From Pullulanibacillus pueri (lineage in GTDB: Bacteria > Bacillota > Bacilli > Bacillales > Sporolactobacillaceae): a stretch of 64,000 bases of DNA. A program made the position numbers and the translations under genes. The first letter of the stretch is position 1; every line of letters begins with the position of its first letter. This document shows positions 8,402-17,634 of the stretch, one piece after another. The stretch is from the NCBI RefSeq assembly GCF_014639255.1, contig NZ_BMFV01000002.1:62001-126000 (forward strand). Reading direction: 5' to 3'. The notes under the pieces are model-generated. The model saw nothing but the letters and a program-made list of their open reading frames with translations. It searched no databases and was not told the DNA's origin.

Positions 8402-8585
8402 TTATGCTTTTCTATTGGCCGCCATTTTCCCCCACCACAACATTAAGCTTAGAATCGGTTTATTTTCCCTTCTTTTGTTTTATTCACATCACTTCTTTCA
8501 TCACAAACATGCAAATAATTGTCCAAGGACAATCATAGACATTAATAAATGGACATTGCGATCAGGAATAAGAGGTGAGAATTTA

Positions 8586-9041
8586 GTGGCAGCAAAGAAA
8601 AAGGGATCTTTATTCCTCCTGATATTGATTCTCCTGTTAGGTGCATTCTTGGGGACCTGTTATGGCTATAAACATCTGCCGAGACAAAAAGCAATATCTG
8701 CTGTAAAAGAGTTTTATGACGCTGAACAAGAAGGCGACTATGCTACCGCTTGGGAAATGTTTCACCCATTGATGAAAAAAAGATTTAACCAAACGGAATA
8801 TATTCAAGCAAGAAGTAAGATCTATCTTGAGGATTTAGGTATCAAGACCTTTTCCTATAAAGTTACGGATACAAAGCACCTCGATCATTGGCGCATGACT
8901 TCTCAGGATTCTTCCCTAAAAGATGTATATAGAGTCACAGTCGAACAAAGCTTTAAAGGGATTTTTGGTAAAACTCGTATTGAAAAAGACTTTTACGTGA
9001 CTGAAACAAAAGGTGACTATAAAATTTTATGGCAATATTAA
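8586..9041 (+). CDS. Small membrane-anchored protein of unknown function
   Basis: The GTG at 8586 follows AGAGGTGAGAATTTA, giving 151 residues; an upstream extension to 8415 has no ribosome site and overlaps non-coding sequence. A basic start (VAAKKKG) is followed by one membrane segment at about 7-25, then an outside domain with KAISAVKEFYDAEQEGDYATAWEMFHPLMKKRF, the pattern of NTF2-like/DUF4878-type folds in which a helical start leads to a curved sheet. TTGTCC-AA-GGACAA, a perfect palindrome at about 8518-8531, stands about 55 bases upstream and could be an operator. I cannot assign a family with confidence. Confidence 0.65.
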   Translation: MAAKKKGSLFLLILILLLGAFLGTCYGYKHLPRQKAISAVKEFYDAEQEGDYATAWEMFHPLMKKRFNQTEYIQARSKIYLEDLGIKTFSYKVTDTKHLDHWRMTSQDSSLKDVYRVTVEQSFKGIFGKTRIEKDFYVTETKGDYKILWQY

Positions 9042-9140
9042 AGTGATACCTATTTTTATTGGACATAGGCACTTAAACTTCCGCAATATATCTTCCTTGA
9101 ATAGATATAATTAATTCATTTTTCTCGAGGAGGCATGCCC

Positions 9141-9785
9141 ATGTCCTTTAAACAGCCCTTACTATATACTGCTCTTGGAGATTCTTTAACCGTTGGGGTG
9201 GGTGCAGATCTTTTTTCACCTGCTTTTGTTGGCAGATACCAATGTCTTTCAGAAAAAAAATTACAGGCACCAGTCTGTGTTCAGACATTTGCGAAAAACG
9301 GGGCCACAAGTGGTGACATTCTCGAGGCTGCTAGACTCCCGGCAATCAGTGAAGCTTTAAAAAGTTCAAGCATCATCACCGTTACTGCAGGGGCCAATGA
9401 CCTGATACACGCGGGAGAACAATTCCTCTTTCATCAAGACACCTCGCTTTTACTTCAAGCTATGGAAACTGCCATCTTAAATATTACTGAGCTGATCGAA
9501 CTCATACAAGGACTCCATTTCGAGTCATCCTCTTTTATTCTAAGGCTACAGAATCTTTATAATCCGTTTCCTCAGCTCCCAGAAGCCGAAGAATGGATTA
9601 GAAAATTCAATGCCCAAATGGCAGGCCTTACGCGCCATAGATTTACTAAGGTTGCTGATATTCATGGGGCTTTTGCTGGAAAACAACAAGAGTTACTCTC
9701 ACCTCATGGCGTGCATCCGAATGACAATGGCTACGCCGTTATGGCCCAAACCGTGGCCCAACTTGGGTATGATCCTTTACGTTAG
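9141..9785 (+). CDS. SGNH/GDSL-type esterase or lipase
   Basis: 214 residues. Block I GDSLTVGVG carries the nucleophile Ser15; Gly54 follows in KNGATSGD; block III GAND holds Asn86; block V SPHGVHPNDNGY has His192. In most members block V reads DxxHPN, with the Asp three residues before the His; here that position is His189, so the usual Asp is missing. The ATG at 9141 sits seven bases after GGAGG; the ATG at 9135 is only one base away and is rejected. The closest type by size and motif is the LipC/YpmR group of Bacillus, some of which act on lipids in spores. No signal peptide is seen, so it is cytoplasmic or spore-associated. Confidence 0.85.
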   Translation: MSFKQPLLYTALGDSLTVGVGADLFSPAFVGRYQCLSEKKLQAPVCVQTFAKNGATSGDILEAARLPAISEALKSSSIITVTAGANDLIHAGEQFLFHQDTSLLLQAMETAILNITELIELIQGLHFESSSFILRLQNLYNPFPQLPEAEEWIRKFNAQMAGLTRHRFTKVADIHGAFAGKQQELLSPHGVHPNDNGYAVMAQTVAQLGYDPLR

Positions 9786-9848
9786 CTTTCGCATAAAGAC
9801 AGATATTATATGGGAACCTATTGAAAAAAGGTTTGGTGTTCTAAGCAC

Positions 9849-9944
9849 ATGATAAAAAATCTTTGGAACTCTCTCGGCTTTTGGCTGGCTGTTTCTGTTT
9901 TAATTAGTTTATCCTTTATGATCATGATTGCGATAACAATGTAG
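9849..9944 (+). CDS. Possible 31-residue single-span membrane peptide
   Basis: ATG at 9849 to TAG at 9944: a basic-polar start (IKNLWNS) and one long hydrophobic helix (LAVSVLISLSFMIMIAITM). The ribosome site is weak (AAGG 16 bases upstream) and the end overlaps the convergent hydrolase gene by 23 bases. The composition looks like a real small membrane protein but proof is lacking. Confidence 0.25.
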   Translation: MIKNLWNSLGFWLAVSVLISLSFMIMIAITM

Positions 9945-10830
9945 TCGTCGTTGGTGGCTGCGTGTGATCTTCTGAGACATTAAGAAAGCGCGCAATTTCT
10001 TTTAAAGGACTCTCAGTGGCCCAATGCACATAGTGCCCTGCATCCACCTCAAAATATTGGATAAAGCTTTTAGAAGGTTTTTTTCTGACCCATTTTTCCG
10101 TTCTCTTGGCCTCTTTATCATCAATGCCTTTAAATGTACCGTAAATCTCTAATGTAGGAACAGAGAGCTGATGAAAAAGCTTGAGGACATTCGTCCGTGA
10201 AAAACATAACATCAAGGGTATCGCTGTAATATCACTGTCCAGACTCCCTTGTTCCTTAATTGCCAGAGCAATATAAGGTCCTTCTTCGATCTTCATCTTT
10301 TCACAAAATTCCTGAGTCTTCTTTTGTAAAATTTCCTGAGTTAAAGGTTCTTCCGCACCATCCGTCATAAAAAAGGAATGTAGAAACTGATGAAGCCGTC
10401 TCCCCATGAATTTTTCCATTACATTTATTAGCGAGAACACTATTGAGAAGAAGCCGACATCTGCTTTTAACGAAATTTTTTTATGACCATGATCTAGCAA
10501 TATGAGATGTTCTATACACTCAGGATAATGATAGGCAAAGGCTAATGCAATAAACCCGCCCATGGAATGGCCTGCAATGGTCACCTTTTGAAAGTGGTTG
10601 AAATCCAAATAGCGCTTCACCCAGTCGGCAATCTCTCTAGTGGTGACCCTTCGATAATCTAATCCTTTACTTCGCCCTAACCCTGGCAGATCGATTAAAT
10701 GAGATTCAAATTCCTCTTGAAGCATTTCAGCAATGTTTAATCCCTCTAAACCTCCAAAACCAGCCGCTGGGAAAAATAATAAGGGCTTCCCTCTCCCAAT
10801 TTTTTGGACAAAATAATCATCTAATGCCAT
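9922..10830 (-). CDS. Alpha/beta-fold hydrolase
   Basis: 302 residues with no signal peptide. The nucleophile elbow is GHSMGG with Ser89; the oxyanion stretch is FPAAGFGG at about 20-27; a substrate lid lies at about 120-195; the strand before the acid is LEIYGTFKGIDD; and the catalytic His lies in DAGHYVHW (His266 or His269). ATG at 10830 after a GGGGGAGA ribosome site. The general fold and residues are sure; the substrate cannot be read from sequence. It stands alone, with the repeat element at 11002-11441 upstream. Confidence 0.85.
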   Translation of the reverse strand: MALDDYFVQKIGRGKPLLFFPAAGFGGLEGLNIAEMLQEEFESHLIDLPGLGRSKGLDYRRVTTREIADWVKRYLDFNHFQKVTIAGHSMGGFIALAFAYHYPECIEHLILLDHGHKKISLKADVGFFSIVFSLINVMEKFMGRRLHQFLHSFFMTDGAEEPLTQEILQKKTQEFCEKMKIEEGPYIALAIKEQGSLDSDITAIPLMLCFSRTNVLKLFHQLSVPTLEIYGTFKGIDDKEAKRTEKWVRKKPSKSFIQYFEVDAGHYVHWATESPLKEIARFLNVSEDHTQPPTTTTLLSQS

Positions 10831-11001
10831 CCGTCTCCCCCTTCGTTACTGTTTTCGACATAGGGGAGAGGAAAACCTTTCATTTTTTCCCTTTTTAAGT
10901 TATAAGTGAAATATTGAGGTAATGAAAGATTATAATCAATAATAAGATTTCAAAACGAAAATGGCGAGACCCAAAAAATCATAAAAAGTGTAATTGATTA
11001 A

Positions 11002-11441
11002 TTGATATAGATTGCGACGTAACTGTAAGGTGATACTTTTCCGAGCTAATAGTGTAGATCTCCGCTCCAGGTCGCTCGCTTTCCATGGGCACGGCCTCAG
11101 CTAACTTGGGAATGGATTAATTGGTTTCCCAAGTGGATCTTCGGACACGTGCTGTTCCCATAGGAGTCTCGCGCCTTACGCTCCAATCCACTTCCATGTT
11201 GTCGATGCTTTTTGAAGAAAAAATTAGGCATCTTTGCTTTTTTTAAAGGTAATTTTAACTTTAGGTGCATGAAAATCAGATCATCTTAACTAGCGGAGGA
11301 AATACACGGAGACTCCTGCGGGAGCAGAGGCCTAGGTGAGACCCCGGAGCGCGGAGCGCGAGGAGGCTCACCAGCCGCCCGCGGAAAGCGGAGTGTATTT
11401 CCGTAGCAGTGATTTATGATTTGCGTCGCAATTGACTTCAA
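11002..11441. mobile_element. MITE-like element with terminal inverted repeats, copy 2
   Basis: Left end TTGATATAGATTGCGACG... at 11002-11023, inverted right end at 11420-11441 (outward TTGAAGTCAATTGCGACG...). The interior holds CCGCTCCAGGTCGCTCGC, GGGCACGGCCTCAGCTAAC, a second half with GACTCCTGCGGGAGCAG and CTCACCAGCCGCCCGCGG, and an internal GGAAATACAC/GTGTATTTCC pair. No reading frame of note. It explains the gene-free stretch between 10831 and 11500. Confidence 0.75.
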
Positions 11442-11501
11442 CTCCTGACATTCATAACTTGGGAAAACAACAACTCTTCTGGAAAAAATTCTTATCTTCT
11501 A

Positions 11502-11538
11502 TAAAAAGACACCTCACAAGAAATTGTTGTGAGGTGTC
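11502..11538 (-). terminator. Terminator of the MFS gene 11548-12831
   Basis: Minus strand: 12-bp stem GACACCTCACAA/TTGTGAGGTGTC, 6-base loop, then TTTTTAT. Confidence 0.92.
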
Positions 11539-11547
11539 ACTTTCCGT

Positions 11548-12831
11548 TTAAATTTTTGCAATTTTAATGGTGGGTTCGGACTTTTTTTGCTTTTCAAGTC
11601 GTCTAAACATCACCGCATATAAACCAGCACTGGCAAACGCTAAAAAGCCGAGAATAGAGAACGTCCAAGTATAACCAACCCAAACGGTAAGTGGGATAGC
11701 AATGGGCGCTATTGTTCTACCAATGGAAAAGCGCAGACTAGACGCTGCAAAGTATTGCCCCCTCATATTCTCAGGTGCCAGCTTAGAAATAAAGGAATCT
11801 TGAATCCCGACGACCATTAATTCAGCTGCCGTAAAAATAACAACAGCAAAGAGTAGCCCCCAAACATTGGTCATATTTCCAAAGAGAAGAATCCCTAGGC
11901 CATAAAAAATAGCGGAACCCATAAAAACGGTTTTCTCCTTGTAGCGTGTCATCCACTTATTCATAAGTACTGTAAAGAGGGCAACGAGTAAACCATTCTC
12001 AGCTACCACCCAACTGAAGGCTTGTTTGCCCGTTAGATCAAAATGCCAAGAGCCTAGAGAGAGCAAGGATTGCGTAGGAACTTCTTCCGTTGTATAGACA
12101 GCCATGAGAAGGTCTAATTGCATAAATGTTTGCGCGACCAACACGCCTGCTAAAATAAAGATAAGGAAGGTTTTATCCGTTATAATTACTCGATAATCAT
12201 GTAATTGTTCTCCAAGATACTGATACCATTTTCCGGCTTTGGTTCGCTTTTCTACTTTTGGAGCTGTCTCGTGAATCCATTTTTGCAAAACAAACGTCAG
12301 CAATACACTCACCGCAAAACAAACGACTAACAGTGGAAAACGAAAATCAAAGAAAAAGATACCCCCGAGTAAAGGCCCTAGTACAACAGTGATATTAATT
12401 GATGTGTAAAAAACAGCAAACACCGAGCTGCGATGCTTCTCCGGAACGACATCAGCAACCATCGCATGACTTGCAGGCCAGTATAGCTGGCCGAATAAAC
12501 CCAGAAATGAAAAACTAATAAATGTCAGCAAAGGTGATGAGAGCCATGGGGAGTTTCCTAGGGCAAAAAAGATAAAACTAACCGCCTGACCTAAACTCGC
12601 AATCACCATCATTTTTTTCCGTCCCAAATGATCTGCACAATATCCACCAACAAGACCAATGGCGACGCTAATGACCTGAGAGGCCACTAACAAAGCCCCT
12701 GCCGTTTCTTTTCCAAAAGCATCAGAAAAGTAAATGGACATGAATGGAAAGAACATCCAAAAAAGCAAATTTGTCATGCCCTCTCCAAATAACCTTACTT
12801 TTAAGTTGATATCCCAATCTCTAAGTTTCAT
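11548..12831 (-). CDS. MFS transporter, 12-TM (drug/metabolite exporter type)
   Basis: 427 residues from the ATG at 12831, which follows GGGGAGGGAAAACA; a longer frame to 12951 would translate the terminator hairpin and is rejected. Twelve membrane segments with the MFS loop 2-3 motif GGYCADHLGRKK near residues 60-71, and the motif-C-like GPLLGGIF. It resembles the DHA1-type YfmO/MdtG exporters of Bacilli. The substrate is unknown. The 5' region (12832-13200) carries a short translated leader and an intrinsic terminator, a layout seen for antibiotic-responsive efflux genes, so the gene is likely induced by ribosome stalling or slow translation. Upstream lies pbuX, without a clear terminator between. 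Confidence 0.88.
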   Translation of the reverse strand: MKLRDWDINLKVRLFGEGMTNLLFWMFFPFMSIYFSDAFGKETAGALLVASQVISVAIGLVGGYCADHLGRKKMMVIASLGQAVSFIFFALGNSPWLSSPLLTFISFSFLGLFGQLYWPASHAMVADVVPEKHRSSVFAVFYTSINITVVLGPLLGGIFFFDFRFPLLVVCFAVSVLLTFVLQKWIHETAPKVEKRTKAGKWYQYLGEQLHDYRVIITDKTFLIFILAGVLVAQTFMQLDLLMAVYTTEEVPTQSLLSLGSWHFDLTGKQAFSWVVAENGLLVALFTVLMNKWMTRYKEKTVFMGSAIFYGLGILLFGNMTNVWGLLFAVVIFTAAELMVVGIQDSFISKLAPENMRGQYFAASSLRFSIGRTIAPIAIPLTVWVGYTWTFSILGFLAFASAGLYAVMFRRLEKQKKSEPTIKIAKI

Positions 12832-12876
12832 TGTTTTCCCTCCCCACTTGCGCTTTCTTGACGAAAACGAGACAAC

Positions 12877-12920
12877 AAAAAAGAGTCTATGTTGGACACC
12901 ACCATGGCCAACATAGACTC
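12877..12920 (-). terminator. Leader terminator/attenuator of the MFS gene
   Basis: Minus strand: 13-bp perfect stem GAGTCTATGTTGG/CCAACATAGACTC with a 12-base loop, then TTTTTTGTTGT. It lies about 50 bases before the MFS start and after the leader peptide frame, so it would stop transcription before the gene unless refolded. Confidence 0.85.
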
Positions 12921-13068
12921 GCGAAAGGTCTTTGTAGACACACGGCACCATCGTCCTGTGATGAAAAACACTAGAGCTAACCCTATTTCCCTAAAAATGC
13001 CAGAGAATGCTAAGAACTGCAGCAGCTTTTATCGAAAAAGCTTGTCAACACAGCTAATAGGGTCTTCC

Positions 13069-13107
13069 TTAGTGTTGTTCCACCACAATTTGAACGATGA
13101 TTGCCAT
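13069..13107 (-). CDS. 12-residue leader peptide (MAIIVQIVVEQH)
   Basis: ATG at 13107 is preceded by AGGAGAGG with 5 bases spacing, one of the best ribosome sites in the region, yet the frame is only 12 codons before TAA. It is followed by a hairpin (AGCTTTT/AAAAGCT at about 13023-13041), a CCCTATT/AATAGGG pairing option and the 12877-12920 terminator. This is the layout of a translated attenuator. A possible -10 (TATACT) lies about 30 bases upstream; the -35 is poor. Confidence 0.55.
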   Translation of the reverse strand: MAIIVQIVVEQH

Positions 13108-13211
13108 GTCAAACCTCTCCTAATCCGTTATCAGTATAGCTTAAGTTATCATAATTACTGAATAAAAACAACATGATTTTAATTCCGTATATGAATTGTC
13201 GGTTTAGCCAA

Positions 13212-15160
<1,949 letters not shown>

Positions 15161-15181
15161 TCAGAGAGATGAAGCCTGAGG

Positions 15182-15241
15182 CAAAATAAAAACGCCCAAA
15201 GTCATCCTCTCTCTGTATGAGTGAGAGAAAATACCTTGGGC
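15182..15241 (-). terminator. Riboswitch-controlled terminator before xpt
   Basis: Minus strand GCCCAAGG...CTCTC pairs with GAGAG...CTTTGGGC, then GTTTTTATTTT. The long stem stands between the aptamer and xpt and is the expression platform. Confidence 0.88.
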
Positions 15242-15298
15242 AAAACGAAAATGGTAGAACAATAGGGATCCACCAAATCACATGACCGTATATATCTC

Positions 15299-15367
15299 AC
15301 TCGTAGGCGAACTATTTACGGTAGTTCGGTAGAGACTTGCGAGCCATATTCCCGCGATTATACGAGT
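15299..15367 (-). promoter_or_regulatory. Purine riboswitch aptamer, guanine class
   Basis: Minus strand: P1 stem ACTCGTA/TACGAGT; core GGAATATGGCTCGCAAGT, TCTCTACC and CCGTAAATAG match the purine riboswitch consensus. The specificity base just before the closing TACGAG is C (CGCCTACGAG), which selects guanine/hypoxanthine/xanthine rather than adenine. Ligand binding should favour the terminator and shut off xpt-pbuX. Confidence 0.95.
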
Positions 15368-15394
15368 TAAAATTAGTTTTTAGAATCGAGTCTC

Positions 15395-15423
15395 ATTATA
15401 ACGAAAAACAAACAACTTGAAAA
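15395..15423 (-). promoter_or_regulatory. xpt-pbuX promoter
   Basis: Minus strand TTTTCA (15423-15418), 17 bases, TATAAT (15400-15395), about 28 bases before the aptamer. Confidence 0.65.
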
Positions 15424-15678
15424 GGGGAAATTCAGGAAGTCTAAAAGCTGTCCCTTCCTCCAAGCTCTATTAGTAAAAATAAAATCCTTCTCTAACCTTC
15501 GATCCCTGCGGCAGTTATTCTTCTTTTTATAGTAGATTAAAGCTCTGTCGCCGTAACCTTCTTGAAATCGTTGGGAAATGGACGTCGAAGAGGAAGCATT
15601 ATGCCACTCCCCCCATCTTCTCAATTCATCAATTGTTCACAGATCAGCAAACCACCAGTCGCTGAATGTTTAAACAAC

Positions 15679-15716
15679 AAAAAAACGGGCACCACACTGC
15701 TGGCTTGATGACCGTT
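15679..15716 (-). terminator. Terminator-like hairpin upstream of the xpt promoter
   Basis: Minus strand AACGGTCATCA pairs with TGGTGCCCGTT (two G-T pairs), then TTTTTTT. Upstream, at 15768-15782, an AGGAGAG ribosome site precedes a four-codon frame (ATG CAC AAG CTG TAG). What this short unit serves is not clear; the gene-free interval 15424-15846 holds nothing else that I recognise. Confidence 0.5.
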
Positions 15717-15846
15717 TCCGGAACAAGGAGAACAAATGGGTATCTATGCATCTTAAATGTGGTGACACTACAGCTTGTGCATAACTTCTCTCCTCAATTT
15801 ACTTCAATAGTTGTCTTCAAGTCGCGAATTTTATAATTTCCTAAAC

Positions 15847-15875
15847 AACAAAAAAGCATACCTTTATTGGCATGC
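15847..15875 (-). terminator. Terminator of the ypjP gene
   Basis: Minus strand GCATGCC-AATAAA-GGTATGC then TTTTTTG, 10 bases past the stop. Confidence 0.85.
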
Positions 15876-15885
15876 TTTCGTCACG

Positions 15886-16542
15886 TTATGACATCCATTG
15901 TGGTGGCGTATTTTTATCCCAATACACTTTTCCAAGTTCATGATGCACCTGATATTGATCTTCTGCCGTATGATAGTGAAAATTAAACCAATAGCCGTCT
16001 TGTGGAGGATGATCTCTTCGGACATGGAACTTTAAAATTTCCTTTCCTGTGCGTTCATCGTAAAGGTTTAGGATTCTTTCCCCAGTACCTCCAGCAGGAT
16101 TGTTACTCACAGCTAGATTTTTCAAAGTATCTACGTCCATAGTATTACCCAGTGAAGCCACCGCCTCACCAAACTTTGGTAGAATGCTTTGGGTATATGT
16201 ATCCCCTAGTCTTTTTCCAATGGTATCACCAAATTTAACAAAACCCTGTGTTTTGGCTTCTTCTACAGCATAAGTTTGAAAGTGCGGAATCATCTCGTCT
16301 ACATTATCATATTGACTTGCAATAGTAGACCAGCTACGCTCAGTCTCTTCAGTAATCTCAGGCGCAGCTTCTTCAACCGCATCTACCGTGAGTTCTGTCC
16401 TTGGCGATTGAGCGCTTGGTCCATTAATGCTTTCCTTGGATGACGGCTTTTGTTCTGTATGATAGTTGACAGAGGGGACAACTGTACCCAATGTAAGGAT
16501 GGTTACAAGCGTAACAAAAGATTTAATTAACCATTTTGGCAA
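15886..16542 (-). CDS. ypjP: YpjP-like protein
   Basis: 218 residues. A membrane segment or signal (LIKSFVTLVTILTLGTVVPS, residues 5-24) leads to an acidic linker and a conserved C-terminal domain with YDNVDEMIPHF, LGDTYTQSILPKFGEAV and a charged end HVRRDHPPQDGYWFNFHYHTAEDQYQVHHELGKVYWDKNTPPQWMS. This matches my memory of the YpjP family, found in Bacillus near dfrA/thyA; no function is established. TTG start with AAGGGAG ten bases upstream. The neighbours here do not help. Confidence 0.7.
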   Translation of the reverse strand: MPKWLIKSFVTLVTILTLGTVVPSVNYHTEQKPSSKESINGPSAQSPRTELTVDAVEEAAPEITEETERSWSTIASQYDNVDEMIPHFQTYAVEEAKTQGFVKFGDTIGKRLGDTYTQSILPKFGEAVASLGNTMDVDTLKNLAVSNNPAGGTGERILNLYDERTGKEILKFHVRRDHPPQDGYWFNFHYHTAEDQYQVHHELGKVYWDKNTPPQWMS

Positions 16543-16869
16543 TGAAATACAGCTCCCTTCTATTCTTTATAATTAGAATACGTTTCACTCTTCAATAGGT
16601 TTCACATTTATTATCGCATGGAAGACATTGACTTACAATCTTTCTTCCCATTTTTATATGTCCATTAAACCATATTATCTGTCAAAATTAAGGAATATGA
16701 AAAAACTTTGAAATTCTAGGGACATGGGGTCAGGTCCTTTGTCCCACTTTAAGAAAATATCATTTTGAACCAGCATGAACAGACATTCATGACTCCTATT
16801 ATTTTTTTCGTTTAATAGAGTTAATTTAGGGTGGTTGATAGCCCTTTCATTACACTTTTTTAAAATCTA
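16543..16869. other. Gene-free interval with a short REP-like palindrome
   Basis: No credible reading frame. GGGACA...TGTCCC at 16719-16745, containing TGGGGTCAGGTCC, resembles the short inverted sequences often left near REP-associated (IS200-like) transposases in Firmicutes, but no transposase is present. Confidence 0.3.
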
Positions 16870-17395
16870 TTATGCATTGTGTTCTCTATTCATTTTTGCT
16901 TCTTTCTCCACCTGTAGTTTTTTATTGAGTAAACTCCCTGAATGATAAAAAAACAATGCTGAGAGAAGCCAATAACTCCAATCAAACCGGTCATAAATAC
17001 CGACGAGGTGATCACGCCTAATGTGATCATCATCCCCGCAAAGATCTGGACACATTTCCTGATAAACCACTCATTGCCATATAGGAACTCCGCGCTTAGT
17101 CCGGCGCAAGGTCTCCAAGATAAGCTTGTTTAACAGGGACATAGATCAGTTCACCAATCGTGGCGACAAAGGACATTAACATGAGTAAGAGCAGCGATGT
17201 GCCAAACATAAGATAGGCGAAGCCACAAATAAAGATCAGCACCCCTGTGACAATAGCTGCATGATTATTGACTTTTCTAACAGGTCTTGCAATAATCAAA
17301 GCCTCAGCGACAACAAGAACGGTATTTTCAGTTTGTAAAAGACTCAGCATCAGATACCCCTCAATGTGGAAGAAACCATTGATGTCAAGTGGTTT
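16870..17395 (-). pseudogene. Decayed MFS transporter, C-terminal half
   Basis: From about 17395 the minus strand encodes MFS membrane segments (LLQTENTVLVVAEALIIARPVRKVN, VTGVLIFICGFAYLMFG, LLLLMLMSFVATIGELIYVP), then VKQAYLGDLAPD followed by an in-frame TAA and ARSSYMAMSGLSGNVSR. The reading then needs a frame change to IFAGMMITLGVITSSVFMTGLIGVIGF and another to reach ...KEAKMNREHNA. GDLAPD-ARSSYMA is a well-known MFS (YfmO/MdtH-like) signature, so the parts belong together. The N-terminal half is absent: upstream of 17395 there is only a stop and no further homology. Confidence 0.8.
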
Positions 17396-17569
17396 TCAGA
17401 CTCTTTTGTTTCCTTAGTCAACTTCCACATTTTTAGATAATTTCCTTTAATCATGCATATTTCCCCTTGTTTCGTGCATGTTTCATGATATAGGAGTTAG
17501 GCATACAGATTCAGTCACAATCCGTCCATCTCTCCCTTGCATCCTATTTCCACAATATTTTTTAAAAAA

Positions 17570-17603
17570 ATTAGTATCAGATACTAATATTAAGTGATAT
17601 AAT
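17570..17603 (+). promoter_or_regulatory. FapR operator and fabH promoter
   Basis: TTAGTAT-CAG-ATACTAA (17571-17587) is a perfect inverted repeat matching the FapR consensus TTAGTACCnGnTACTAA. It lies just before an extended -10, TGATATAAT (17596-17603... TATAAT at 17598-17603). Malonyl-CoA-responsive repression by FapR is the expected control. Confidence 0.82.
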
Positions 17604-17634
17604 GAATTATCAATTTTTCTAGGAGTGATTGAAT

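Noticed and set aside
8415..8585. Upstream extension of the 8586-9041 protein
   Set aside because: No ribosome site at 8415, and the GTG at 8586 has AGAGGTGAG at a good distance followed by a typical basic-plus-hydrophobic start.
12832..12951. N-terminal extension of the MFS protein
   Set aside because: It would translate the leader terminator stem and lacks a ribosome site; ATG 12831 has GGGGAGGG upstream.
15373..15624. 83-codon minus-strand frame
   Set aside because: It covers the xpt promoter, has no ribosome site of note and a composition unlike protein.
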